NCBI RefSeq assembly: GCF_028389875.1
Contig: NC_084663.1
Span: 216,156,876 to 216,220,875 of the forward strand
Reading direction: 5' to 3'
DNA length: 64,000 nucleotides
From: Rhea pennata
Lineage: Eukaryota > Chordata > Aves > Rheiformes > Rheidae
Numbering within the stretch: the first letter of the stretch is position 1; each line of letters opens with the position of its first letter. Made by a program: the position numbers and the translations under genes. The notes beneath the pieces are model-generated. The model saw only the letters and a program-made list of their open reading frames with translations. It was not told where the DNA came from and ran no database searches. Shown here one piece after another: positions 1 through 43,200 of the stretch.

Positions 1-30697
<30,697 letters not shown>

Positions 30698-32775
30698 AAA
30701 GATGAGGGAGGAAGAGGAAACCCAACCATGAACCCAACCCACTGGGAATGGGGAGGGGCGGCTTAGAGCAAAGGGAAAGCACTGTACCCACTCTTCCCAG
30801 ACCCTGCAGGCTCGGGTGCTTGCAAACACCCACTTCCCTCCCCTAGGAACCCTCTGTCTCCGAGTCACATCATGCAACACCTGCAGCGGGAGGAGCTATT
30901 TAAACTTATTTATTTCCTGATTTCCGAGAAAAAGAAAACAACCGCTCCCTCCCAAAGAAAACAACCACCTTTTCTCCCCCTTCCTATTTCAGTAGTCCCT
31001 AGCTTTGCTGTGCATGGCTTCCAGTTACTCCTGCCTCTGCTCAGCCACACGGCATTTGGGTTTGGTTTCAATGTGGTTTTATTTTTTTTTTTTATTATTA
31101 TTTTGTTTCTTCTGCCTCTTCCAACTTTTGCACATGCTGTATGGGAAGTCAGGGTGGTGGGAACTTGCTGTGACACGCACCAGTTGCACCTTCTACCGGT
31201 CGTCCGCTGCCCTGTTGCTCTGGAGCAAGCGGAACCGGGCAGTCTGCTCCGCAGCAGCAGCCCAGGGAGGAGGGAGGATGCTCCTCGCTCTGCTCTCAGA
31301 GGTGATTGAGGTGTGAGCATTTGGGCAAGTAGCCTTATTCACGTCACAGCAGTTCTCATTTTTATGAGTCACTTTTCTACACCTTGGCCTCAAAACTATG
31401 ATAGTTGGGAGGGAGAAAACCTTGTTTGCATGCTCTTGATAAGCAAGAGCAAGTAAAATACCCTCTTGAGGTGGGGCTCTGCCCTTGCTGGTACTTGTGC
31501 GTCCAGGAGCTCTGGCCCGAGTACGCTGTTCTGGTTTTCCCACTTGCACAGGGGAGAGCTGCAGCCTGCTGGGTTTTCTCAAGCAGGGCCTCCCTGGACA
31601 GTGTTACCCGGCTGCTCTGCCCGGCTGGGCACCGCTCTGCCCCGGGTCCTCCTCCGGCCGGGAGCGTGAGCAGCACAAAAGGTAACTGCAAAACGCAGGA
31701 GGCAGGTAGATGCTCCGCGGCCGAGGACCCGGCCTGGCAGCCCCCGGCCGCCCCCGGGAACCTCCGTGGAGCGGCCGGGGCGCGAGCGGGCTCGGAGCTG
31801 GACCCCGACGTTCCCGGGGGCTGAGCTCGGAGTGGCGGGGAGGGCTGCAGGGCGCAGACCGGCTCCCAGAGCCGCTTCTGCCGTCCCTCCGCGTGCCCCC
31901 ACCTGCCGGGCGGGGAGGAGGGGGCCACGGCCGAGCCGAGGGGGCTTCCCGGCAGGGCTCTGCTCGGCCGGGAACCCGCAGGCTCAGGAGCGCGTCCGAG
32001 CGCGTCCTGCCCGCGGCGGAGCGCCTTCAGCCGGCCGCCTGGCCGCGCTCGGCGCTTCGGGAGGGCTCTCGCGGCCCCGGGGAGGATTTCTCTGCCCCGA
32101 GGCTGGCGGAGCACCGCGCTGCGCCGGCCCCGGGGCCGCCAGGCCGCTGCCCGGCACCCTGCCTCGCGCTCCTGGGCCGCGCCGGCCGGCGCTCTCCCGC
32201 CGGGCCCCGCTCCCGCCGGGCCCACCCCGCTCGGGCTCGGCGCTTTCCTCCCCGTTTTCGGAGGCGGGCGGGGGGTTCCCTGCTGGCTGCGGCCGGGCGC
32301 CCGCGCGGGAGGGCGCAGGGCGGGCGCCGAGAGCCCGTGCATGGGGCCTCGTCCGACGCCGGAGCAGCGCGCGCTACGTTGCCCGTGCAGGAGGGGCTGG
32401 CGGGGGACGCGGCGGTGGTTACAGGGGTAGGTGGGCAACCACGCTGCTGCTTGGAGATGAGCGAAATTTCCTCTAAACGACTAAGTGCCTGCATTTCCCC
32501 GGGGCGCGGGGAGGGCGACGGGGCGGCGGCCGCTGCCGGTGCTGCTTGGGGCCGGCGTGCGGCGGCGGGGGCTGCCCCCCGCTTCGGGCGCCGTGGGGCC
32601 GGGGGAGCCGGCTGCGCTGCTCGGGGCAGCAGCGAGCTGCCGCGGCGCCAGGAGAAGGGCTGGGAGGTCCCTGCAACGGCAACGGTTGACACATCTGCCA
32701 ATTCTCGTTTTTTTTTTTTTTTTTGGTCATTTCATAAAACTTTTAAAATCCAATAAAGCATGTAGTATATTTTAA
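30698..32775 (+). other. STIM1: Probable STIM1 3' untranslated region
   Basis: No canonical AATAAA occurs between the TAG at 30695 and 32752, where an AT-rich block (a T run, TTTCATAAAACTTTTAAAAT, then CAATAAAGCATG) looks like a 3' end. About 2.1 kb is a reasonable length for this UTR. The first kilobase has ordinary composition with A/T runs; from about 31.69 to 32.69 kb it is extremely CpG-rich, which is unusual for a 3' UTR and leaves room for an alternative such as a separate promoter there. Confidence 0.6.
32752..32757 (+). terminator. STIM1: Polyadenylation signal, probably STIM1
   Basis: AATAAA inside a sharply AT-rich block embedded in GC-rich DNA, followed by TGTAGTATATTTT. It lies 1.43 kb upstream of the RRM1 start codon. 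Confidence 0.65.
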
Positions 32776-33097
32776 GAGCCGGCGCCTGCTGTTCTCTTCG
32801 CTCCCGGTGCGCGCAGAGGCCGGGGCCGCGGGGGGCGAGGGGCCCCCCCCGGGACCGGGACGGCTGCTCGCCACCGGCGCCGGGGAGCCCGTCGGAAACT
32901 TCCTGATGCTCGTAAAACGTCTGCAGGCAGGAGCGTTCGCACACGCGCTGCGCTCCGAGACCGGCATCCTCCGAGCAGCCCCAAACCCCCTCCGGCGGCC
33001 ACGGGGAGGGCGCTGCCCCCCTCCAAACGCACCCAGAGCCGGCAGAACCGGCCCCCTCGGAGGCGAAGGCAGGGCCGGGGCCGGAGCGGGGGGACTG

Positions 33098-33122
33098 GAC
33101 GGGACGGGACGGGACGGGACGG
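33098..33122 (+). repeat. (GGGAC)n short tandem repeat
   Basis: Five or so consecutive GGGAC pentamers within the CpG-rich tract. Confidence 0.85.
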
Positions 33123-33646
33123 GAGCTCTTGTCCCCTCGACGCTTGCTTCGGGCGGCGCCGGGCCCCGCTCAGCCCCACGATGAAGACGCTCACGCCCTC
33201 CCCGGCGGGCCGGCCGCTCGTTAGCCCGGGCGCTCGGCAGCGCAGCTCGGGCCGAGCGAGCTGCCGCCTCCCCTGCTGCAGGGGCGACCAGCAGCCGGCG
33301 CCGGCAGGGAAAACCGCCGGGCGCGGGGCCGGGGAGGAGGAGCGCGGCCGGGCCCACGGGCGGCCGGGCGGAGCGCCGAGAAAACTCGGGGGCAGCACGA
33401 GCCGAGCCGCGCGGAAGGCCGCGAGCGGGGCAGGCCGTCGCGTCGGCGAGCCGCCCGGGACGCCCGGGGGAGCCGGGGGAGCGCGGCCCGCGGCCGGCAG
33501 TGACACCCAGCGGCCGCGCGGGGCCGCGCCGCGCTCCGAGGGGGCGGACCGGGCGCGCCAGGACCCAGCGCCCGCCAGCGGCCCCTCCCGCCGCGCCCGC
33601 CCCGCGCCCGCGCCGCCCCAGCCCCGGGCTCCGGCGCGGCCCGGTC

Positions 33647-33684
<38 letters not shown>
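33647..33684 (+). repeat. (CCG)n trinucleotide repeat upstream of RRM1
   Basis: About 12 uninterrupted CCG/GCC triplets, roughly 500 bases upstream of the RRM1 start codon. Such repeats near promoters are prone to length change and methylation. Whether it lies inside a transcribed 5' UTR is unknown. Confidence 0.9.
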
Positions 33685-33844
33685 CCGTGTCTGCCCCCAC
33701 CGTCGGGGCAGCGTAGTTCTATTTGGCAGAACGGGGGTATTTTGTCCCTGCGGCGGCTCCGTACTTCGCGCCCTCCCTGGCGCTGACGTAAACATCCCGT
33801 TCTCGTCCAGCTGCCCCTCTCGGAGGGGAGGCGGGATGTCGGTC

Positions 33845-34184
33845 GCCATCTTGAAAGCGGGCAAACGGCCCGGCCGAGACCGTGAGGGTGGTGTTTCCTG
33901 GTGGGGAAGAAAAGGCAGCAGGGGGATGTGCTAAGGCTGAGTCTCCTAGAGGGGTCGGGGGCGAGCGCGTGGAATCCCGGGGGCGCGGGACGGAAGGGAA
34001 AAGGAGGGAGTGCCCGGAGCCAAAATGGCGGCGGCGGCCTCGGCCGGAGCGGGGGAAGGGGGGCGGAGCGCTACGGCGGCGCGGCGGGGCCAGCGCGGTT
34101 GGCGGGAGCGGGAAGCCGTTAGAGCGCGCTGGGCGCCGAGGAGCTGCTGAGGGGAGCGGGGACGCGGCCACCGCCGCCGCCGCC
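33845..34184 (+). promoter_or_regulatory. RRM1: RRM1 promoter and 5' UTR region
   Basis: TATA-less CpG promoter. Visible motifs are GCCATCTTG at 33845-33853 (reverse YY1 type), CAAAATGGCGGC at 34021-34032 (forward YY1 type) and TTGGCGGGA at 34099-34107 (E2F-like, plausible for an S-phase gene). The start codon has G at -3 within GCCGCC, a fair Kozak context. The transcription start cannot be fixed from sequence; one near the 34.02 kb YY1 site would give a 5' UTR of about 150 bases. Confidence 0.7.
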
Positions 34185-34203
34185 ATGCACGTCGTCAAGC
34201 GCG
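34185..34203 (+). CDS. RRM1: RRM1 coding exon 1
   Basis: 19 nt coding: MHVVKR plus one base of codon 7. Donor GCG/GTGAGG. A short first coding part, as in other vertebrates. Confidence 0.97.
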
Positions 34204-37200
34204 GTGAGGGCCGGGGGGTCACCCGCGCTGTGGGGGCCCCTCACCCTGTGGGGTGTGTGTGTGGGTCACCCCGCGCTGTGGGGGCCCCTCACCCTGTGGG
34301 GTGTGTGTGTGGGGGCCCACACTCTGGGCGCCCCTCACCCTGTGGGGTGTGTGTGGGGGTCACCCCGCGCTCTGGGGGCCCCTCACCCTGTGGGGGTGTG
34401 TGTGGGGGGGGGTCACCCCGCGCTGTGGGGGCCCCTCACCCTGTGGGGTGTGTGTGTGGGGGTCACCCCGCGCTGTGGGGGCCCCTCACCCTGTGGGGTG
34501 TGTGTGGGTCACCCCGCGCTGTGGGGGCCCCTCACCCTGTGGGGTGTGTGTGGGTCACCCCGCGCTGTGGGGGCCCCTCACCCTGTGGGGTGTGTGTGGG
34601 GGTCACCCCGCGCTGTGGGGGCCCCTCACCCTGTGGGGTGTGTGTGGGGGTCACCCCGCACTCTGGGGGCCCCTCACCCTGTGGGGGTGTGTGTGGGGGT
34701 CACCCCGCGCTGTGGGGGCCCCTCACCCTGTGGGGTGTGTGTGGGGGTCACCCCGCGCTCTGGGGGCCCCTCACCCTGTGGGGGTGTGTGGGGGGGTCAC
34801 CCCGCGCTGTGGGGGCCCCTCACCCTGTGGGGTGTGTGTGGGGGTCACCCCGCGCTCTGGGGGCCCCTCACCCTGTGGGGGTGTGTGTGGGGGTCAACCG
34901 CGCTGTGGGGGCCCCTCACCCTGTGGGGGTGTGTGTGTGGGTCACCCCGCGCTGTGGGGGCCCCTCACCCTGTGGGGTGTGTGTGGGTCACCCCGCGCTG
35001 TGGGGGCCCCTCACCCTGTGGGGTGTGTGTGTGGGTCACCCCGTGCTGTGGGGGCCCCTCACGCTGTGGGGTGTGTGTGGGGGTCACCCCACGCTCTGGG
35101 GGCCCCTCACCCTGTGGGGGTGTGTGTGTGGGGGGGTCACCCCGTGTTGTGGGGGCCCCTCACCCTGCGGGGGTGGAAGCTTGCAGACCCTGCTCTACAC
35201 TGGGGGGATCAGCTCTTGGCACTGGGAGCAGACGGGATTTTTCTTTTGCACTGGGGACTCCCGGGACAGGAGCCTGCTTTGGGAGACGCCCTCCTGTCCA
35301 TGTGGCTTTGGGGTTGGTCCCTGTGCTGTTAATTAAGGACTTCCCCCCCCCCCCCAGCACCCCTCTGGGTACCGGCTGTGGCCTCTTGGCCCACAGGGGG
35401 ACCCCGAATGGCGTCAGAGCCTTAGGACTGCTCGTCCTTCCCCTGCGTGTTTTATGAGCTCCTGGGTCTGGTTCCCCTCTTCCAAGGCAGTGCTGTGCCC
35501 TTGGGCACAAGCCCCGACCTTGGTTTACAGGACGGTGAGTTTTACTTGCAATACGGTCCTTTTTCGGCCTCCCCGAGGGGACACCGGTCTGTGAGCTGGC
35601 TCCCCGTGCGCGAGTGGAGGGCCACAGGTGGAACACTGAGCCTCAGGAAGGGTCTCCCGCTTCAGGCTGAGGGCGGGCAGAGGTGGCCTGAGCTGGACTT
35701 CCCATCCCTGCAGTGGTTGTCCTGAGAAATGCGGTCATTCCATTTCTGCACACGTAGAGTCTTGTGAGGTGGAAATTTCTTGGTCCTGTTGTGGGTCCTC
35801 ACACCCTGCTTAAAGAGTAGGAGCTCCCTGTTTTTCTTCGCAATGCTGAGGTGTAGACCTTTGAGTGCAGGATCACGTCTAGTGCTGATCTCCTGGGACA
35901 AGAGTACCCCGGAGGAGAGGGCTAGCCGCCCTTCTCCCTGCCTCCTGAGCCTAAACAGGAAACCTGAACAGGCAGTACTTGGTGAGTCCCACCCCAGCTA
36001 CCCCCAGGAGAGGGCTGACTCCTTGCTGTGTGATCTCCTGGGTAGGAGGATACTGTTTTTAACTAGTTTGTAATGTAACAGGAGCTCTTGTGTTCATAAC
36101 TTCTTCCCCAACAGATGGACGCCAAGAACGTGTCATGTTTGACAAGATCACATCACGCATCCAGAAGCTATGCTATGGGCTCAATGCTGACTTTGTTGAT
36201 CCGGTGAGTGAGTCTATCCTCTCTCCTGCTATCCTGTTCTCTGCCTCTTGTGGTGGTCTTTGCTAAAAGCCAATAGTTTTGAGCAGGTGCTTTGTAGGGG
36301 TTTTTCCTTCCTTTCAGCAAAGGAAAAGCCAAGCATGGAAGTCCATGAAGGAACTGTTGGCAAATATATTGACTACTCAAATTTTTCATAACATGTTTCT
36401 TCTACTTGCTTGTGTTTTGTTTTTTTTCACTTCACAAGTACAAAGTCTGAGACTAGGTTTAGGGGAAGTGATTGCCCTTCTTGTACTTAGAGTTGTTTTT
36501 TGCTCTAACTCGTGTGTTTTGGTTGATTGCTTTCTGTTTCAATTCACAAATCTGAACAATGCTGTACAGAAAATAATTTTTACTCCTCTTTTAATAAAAT
36601 AGAAAGGTGCCCTTTATCTTTGACAGAACTCCCCTGCCATTACAATGTCCCTCCTTTGCTTTTCTGAGCTGTGTGTGATTTGGGGTGTTTATTGCTCCCA
36701 CCTCTACAAGCTTCTCCTTCCACAGCCTGTGTGGAGACTAGCAGCCTCACGGATCCATTGAAGTCTGTGAGACTTTTATGCAGATATGCAAAGCCAGTCT
36801 GTTCATTTGTTATTTACCAGCTTAGACTCTTCACATCTCCAAGATCTTATGATCTATTTTCTTATCTTTAATTGCATCTGTAAAATATCTGACATTCATT
36901 CTGTGCCAAAAGTAACACTCGTCAGCTATAGATAGTAGAGAGCAGAAGGAAGTGTGGTAGTGACTTTTCATCGTGGGGATGCTGAAACAGAAAGTACGTT
37001 GACTTGATCTCAGTGACACAGGGAGTTGCTGATGGGGACAGAAATAAAGTTCATAAGGCTCCCTGACTCTTAGTATCCCCATCTTAATAATGAAGCAAAT
37101 TTTATATGAATCAAGGAATTTATATATATTCTGCAGGAGTGTGTGGGATAATTTACGTGAGAGGGAATTTCTTCACTGTGAGAGTGACAGAGCACTGGAC

Positions 37201-40200
37201 CAGGTTGCCCAGAGAGGTTGTGGAGTCTCCTTCTATGGAGATCTTCAAGGCCCGACTGGATGCAGCCCTGTCTAACATGCTGTAGGTGACCCTGCTGAGC
37301 AAGGGGGTTGGCCTAGATGATCTCCAGAGGTCCCGTTCAACCTTACTGATTCTATGATTTCTTTCTGGACTTATTCCAAGTCTCATCAGGCTTTTAAAGC
37401 TCCAAATGCAGCTTGACTTTATAAAACCTCCAAGCAAATACAGTTTTAATGTGACTTTTCCACATACTTTGCTGCTACTTTATTCTAGCTTTTAGGAAAC
37501 TGTCTATCTGCAGAGAGAAAGTTCTTGGTGGTTGTTCTATTTTCTTTGCTGTTTCCCTGCTCTCTCTCTCAGGCCCCAATATCATTTGATTTCAAAATTT
37601 CAGGAGAAAGTACTTTATCAAGAGGGTTTTGTATTTTAAGTTGTTTTCTGTTCAAATAGAATGAAAAGTACTGCTTATAGTGAAGCATGTCTTGTATCTT
37701 TTAAATTGTTAAAACACCGTATGTACATAGATATACCATGACAGCATATGTCGTATGTACATATACATATATCTATATAAAAAATATATACATATATATA
37801 AAATATATATATGTATATCTGTTTTATTTGTGTGTGTATACACACACACACGTATATATATACGTATATGTATATATAATATTTAAGCAAGAGATAGCTA
37901 GTCTGCCGGATTTTGCTTTTTCAGGCCCAGATCACCATGAAAGTGATTCAAGGGCTATACAGTGGTGTCACGACAGTGGAACTGGATACTTTGGCTGCTG
38001 AAACGGCTGCAACTCTGACTACCAAACACCCTGACTATGCTATCCTGGCAGCAAGGATTGCAGTGTCCAATCTGCACAAAGAAACTAAGAAAGTATTCAG
38101 TGGTAAGTCTGTCTGGGAACACTTGGACAGCAGTTAGTCAGAAAGGGAGTAGGAGTTTTGAAGGATATAAATATGTAAACCTCTTTATTAGCAGAAATTA
38201 AGTACCTAGGCCAACTAAAATGCCATGGAAATGAAAAACATCAGTTTTATACATGTCTCCAGGAAAGTCAAGTTACCTGTTTTGTGAAAATATCTCTATA
38301 AAAGAGAAGAATGTTATTGATTAAAATTAGGATCTACCCACTTTTCATGCTTTCAAAAAGAAAACTTCTTTAAACTCGTGAAAAGAGAATCAATTTGAAA
38401 AGCTTATCGCTTCTAAAGTGGAGTTACCTGCTGAACTTTATATTGGCTAGACAGAAATTCTCTAGCTGTGACTGGATCATGAATTTTATTAGAAAAATCT
38501 CTAAGCGAAGTGCCTTTTTAAGGTCAATAGAAAATAATAATACTGAGCAGACAGAAAAGAAGTTGGGGAGTGTTATGAAGGTGAGGGGTCGTATGCATAT
38601 AGAGTTGGAGGGGGTTATTTTGGAGGAGTAGTCCTGTGTTAAATCCTTGAAAATTAATTACAAAATATGTATACATGTGTCTGGGTGATTTACTTTGTCT
38701 CTCTTTTTTAAATATGTTTCTGTTGTAGATGTGATGGATGATCTCTACAACTATGTAAACCCTCACAATGGGAAGCACTCACCAATGATCTCCAAAGAAA
38801 CACTAGAGATAGTTTTGGCCAACAAAGATGTATGTAACATTTCTCCAATTCTAAAGTTCTGAAGATTCAGTGAACTAGTAGAGACAATTTATTTTTCTTA
38901 TTTCCAAGTAAACAATGTCTGCTTTAGTCAAAAAAAAAAAAAAAAAAAAAAACACACAATACAGAAACCAGTGGAGATAACTGCTCTGTTTTGAAGAGTA
39001 AAAGAGAAGGGTTTGAGATTTCCTTCATTTAAGGATATTCCTGTAGCAAGATCTGTTTTCTTAGATGTCCTCATTGTCATGATCCGTGCAACTAATTAAT
39101 TTTGAAAAAAGTGCCTTTTGATGTAGCAACCTCTTCTATGTGCACAGAAGGGGGGAGATGAGGTTTGGTGTCTGATTTCAAGTTGTTCCAGTTCTGTGTT
39201 CTTATCAACAAGGCACACTCACATTTTGGTTCTGTCTTCTGTTCCTTAGTATCTAGTTAGAGACTTCAGTAAAATGTAGCCAATGATTGTGCATTGTACT
39301 TGAAAAAAATTTTTAAAACTGTGCGTTTGCTGTTTCAGACTAAGTGCTCCTCCATGCTTTATTCCTTCCTGTCTGGTATCTATTTCATCAGATTTGTGAG
39401 GCCAGAAAAACTGAACAATGAAAGCATTGTTTTACTGAAAATACGAGCCATGAATAATCTGAGTTTAAATATAAATCTTTCTCCATATTATTTCCTCTCA
39501 GCGCCTGAATTCTGCCATTATCTATGACAGAGACTTCTCCTACAACTATTTTGGTTTTAAGGTAAAAAAAACCCATTTCTTATGGTATGAATACTGCTGT
39601 TTTGATGATGTTTTGGAGTTGAGTCTTTTAGGGGGATGGAAACCCTTGTAGAACCGTCAAGATTTGTCAAGGAGAGCACTGGGGTAGATGGGACATTAGT
39701 GGAATTGTTAAAAGAAGGAGTACCTGTGTAAAGCAGTTGTCAAGGTGCATGAATCATGTACTTTCATCTTGGCTTTGCTGTACATCTTGATGTGTCTTTT
39801 TTTCCTGTTTGCTTGTTTGTTGTTCTGTCAGCCTTAAAAGTTTTGAGAACTCCTGAGTGTCGACAGAAGTGGTGGGCTATATTGGTGTGGTGAAACCAAG
39901 TGATCCCATGTGATCTCTACCAGGCAGACTTGAACCTGCCTTGGGGCACAGAGAGGGATGGAATGACCTTACAGAAGTCTTTCTAGCTCTGTTTCTGTAA
40001 CTCCATGCAGAGGGCAAGGCTCAAAAGGATCTCTGTGCAGCTAGTGCAGCACAGACCTGTATGCTTAGTTTTCTCCTCTGCTGCTGTCATGCATGGGTAA
40101 CCCACAGTTCAGTTAAATTTAGTTAGCGACTGGGAATAGAAGTGCATGGCATAAACTGACACTACTGAAGGAAAGTACAAGGTGAGATGATATGTGGCAG

Positions 40201-43200
40201 GGGAGGAACACCAGAAGTCCTTTGATCATGAAAACCCAGAGCTTCCGTCTGGAATGACTCCAAAGTCATTATGTCAAGTGGGGTCTCTCTTTGTCAGAAG
40301 GAAAACAGCTATTGAGATAACATGGAAGCTAACTATCTGATGGGATTACAGACAATTCCTTTGCAAGGGGCTGCAACTGTTTTGCCCCCTTTGCTGGTGT
40401 AATATTTTAGCTGTTGAGTTCTAATATTTTTGCAGGAAACAGTAGTGAATGCTGTTGGAAGTTGCCTAGCTCATGCTATCAGGGAAAGAATCTAATAATC
40501 CAGCAAGGGGATTTTCGTTTCTCCCCATTGTTTTGTGTAACAGTTGCTCTCAATGTGTCATCCCACACATTTGTGTAGTCTTCCATGCTGCTGGAACGAT
40601 CTCCCCCACAAGCAGTCCAGTCTACTATGCTTCCACCATCTGCTCTTCCTGGTCCTCTCTTAACACACTGTTCGCTGCTGAGTCGTTTCACGGCATCACT
40701 CAGTGGGCTCTCCGAAGGGTTGGGCAGAGAGTGTTCAGCTTTTCCATAGGACTGGCTACTTCAGATGCATTTTTGGCCTTACTGACTCTAATGAACTAGT
40801 GATTTTTGCTTAGAACTGTGCAGGGGGGACTCTTCTGTCAACAAGCATGTGATATGGTGCCTTCTGGTTTGGGGGAAGTTGTAGTGAGGGGAAAAAATAG
40901 AGAGTGTAAAGAGCAGAACAGCTGCTGAAACAGCATAAGCGAGGATGGAAAGAAGGTATCTTGAAGGAGTGTGTATGTGCGCACGCAAATATGTGCAGTT
41001 TCTGACATCTCCTGTATTTACCACTTAGTAACTCTCTTGACCACTTTTGCTTTGGTCCATGCCAACTCCTTTTTAATTCCTCCTTTTGCTTTGTCGTTAA
41101 TTTATTAGGCACAAGCTGAAAAGATATCTCTTTTAATTGTAGAATTACCATATTTGTCATTTTGTGTTAAACACTCAGCATAGCAGGACTGTGATATAGG
41201 TTACTCAAAAAGCATTATAGCATGATTGATAATACTGTTAAGGAGGGATGGAGTTCTGGAGAACAAGCACTCCCTTGCCTTCCAGCCTTAATTCACTATG
41301 GGGTGAAAGCTAGTCTTGACCTTCTCACTCCTTACTTCACTACCAAACCATACTGCAAAGCACGGAGTTCTCAGCGTTAGAGTCTTGCAGCAGCCTTCTG
41401 GTTTTAGTAATTAGTCACCTAATATGCTATGCCATTAACAAGACCAAGGAGTGGAGTGCAGGCTTGTCGCCTCTGTTGAAGCCTGGGATAAGGAGCAGGA
41501 AGATGCTTGTATTTTTTTTGTAATAAGATTTTTTTGAACTGAAATCTGAATGACTATTAAAATGCACTTTATGTTTTTAAAGACTCTAGAGCGCTCCTAC
41601 TTGCTGAAAATCAACTCAAAAGGTAAGAACTGTCTATATCAATTTAATGTACTGTTTAAAAGTCAAGGCCTTGGCTCAGAGCAGGGGATGAGGGGGCAGA
41701 TAGGCTACCTCATAGCCTTCAGGAAGGCATTCTAGCGAAGTATTGGCTACTATTTTGAAAAACAGCAACCAAGCAACATGTTTGAAATAGATTTTCTCTG
41801 GGTGTATACAAATCTCTTCTTACCTACTAATCTAGCATTTTTTTGTGGCTGTAATGTGTGTGCATGAAGAAACAGCTGGTCACTAAGAGCAGCAGAGTGA
41901 CAAGTTTACATGGGTGTGCCAAATAATGGCAGTGTGAAGTAGGCAACTATACTTGACCTGTCTATTGCAAGGACCCTAGTGGTTTGAAAGCTGCATGTTA
42001 CCTAGGATGTAGAAGGTACAAGCTGATAACTTGTTCCATAGTGCTAGGCACTTTTTAATAAGTTTGAAATGCCTAGGACACTGGAACAGTGAGAGGTTAA
42101 TTATAGTTCAGTAAACCTAGATGCTAGTGCTTATATGCTGGATTGGATTTTAACTTTTAATACAATGTGTGGTTTGTTTGTTTATTTGTTTTGTTCTCCC
42201 CCCCCCCTTGTGAACAGTCAGGGATTGGAACAGGTTGCCCCTGAGAACAGGCAGGCATTGGAACAGGTTGCCTGAAAGGTTATGCAGTCCTCATTATTGG
42301 AGGTTTTCAAGATCTGACTGAATAAAGCCCTGAGCAACCCGGTCTGATTCACTTAGCTGACCATTTTTTGAGCAGGAAATTGGACTAGAAACTTCTCAAG
42401 GTTCCTTCCAACCTGAGTTACTTCGTAATTCAGTGAAAACAATGGCTCTAACGTGGCCCATTAAATGCTGCTTGTAGCTTATTGCTTCACCTCTGGCTCT
42501 CTGAACTAATTGTAAATGTTATTGTAAAACTAAATTAAACTAATTGTAAATGCTATTCTTCTCCCCCACCCCTCCTGTTTTTCATGTCTAGTTGCTGAAC
42601 GTCCCCAACATATGTTGATGAGGGTGTCAGTGGGAATCCACAAAAATGACATTGATGCTGCAATTGAAACTTACAACCTTCTGTCTGAAAGGTGGTTTAC
42701 CCACGCTTCACCCACGCTGTTCAATGCAGGCACCAACCGGCCTCAGCTCTCCAGGTACCTTTGGCTTTCCAGTTTGCCTAATGCATAATTGGACGAACAT
42801 TAAGTTTTGGAGATTGAGTCTTTTCAAATGAAATCTCTGTCACAGCTGCATTTTTGTGATTCTGTTGTATAAGTTTTAAGAACTGCTTGCTGTTAAATTA
42901 ATATCTAATATGTCTTTGGGGGGGAAAACAAGACATCTTTAAGCTTCTAAAACTAATGGAAATGTTTGCACTCTTTACTTTTATTTGCAAGTAACTTAAA
43001 TATAAAGTTCTGCAGGTTACAAAATGAAGCCTGGTTAATTGTTTTCTAAAATATGCCAGAAGTAGCAAGCATAAGTGATTTGAAGTAGATTTGATTTTGA
43101 AAATGCTTTGCTTTCATAACAAGGTCTCATTAATACAATTAGGTTTGTGATGTTCTCCAATACTATTCTTTATTCCACTTTGCAAACTATGTTCTTTGTT

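Larger units (their letters stand above)
31690..34250. promoter_or_regulatory. CpG-island tract at the STIM1/RRM1 boundary
   Basis: Dense CG dinucleotides over about 2.5 kb, broken only by the AT-rich block at 32705-32780. It contains a GGGAC repeat (33098-33122), a CCG repeat (33647-33684), two YY1-type motifs and RRM1 exon 1. Long overlapping open frames on both strands (up to about 370 codons of Ala/Arg/Gly/Pro) are a by-product of high GC. Confidence 0.85.
36204..37924 (+). other. RRM1: RRM1 intron 2
   Basis: 1.7 kb intron carrying a MIR-like remnant (about 36968-37082, - strand), a CR1 tail (37157-37358) and an AT/TG microsatellite (37730-37885) that ends only about 40 bases before the acceptor TTTTGCTTTTTCAG. 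Confidence 0.88.

Noticed and set aside
31377-34222. Many long frames on both strands (348, 353, 373, 236, 224 codons)
   Set aside because: Composition is Ala/Arg/Gly/Pro only, frames overlap on both strands, and the DNA is a CpG-rich promoter tract; no domain is recognisable.
33882-35336. 484-, 417- and 359-codon overlapping frames on the + strand
   Set aside because: All three frames are open because the ~48-base minisatellite lacks stops. RRM1 exon 1 with its splice donor sits inside one of them. Kept only as an intron-retention observation.
37675-38001. Tyr/Ile-rich frames around 37.7-38.0 kb
   Set aside because: They come from the AT/TG microsatellite and run into RRM1 exon 3.
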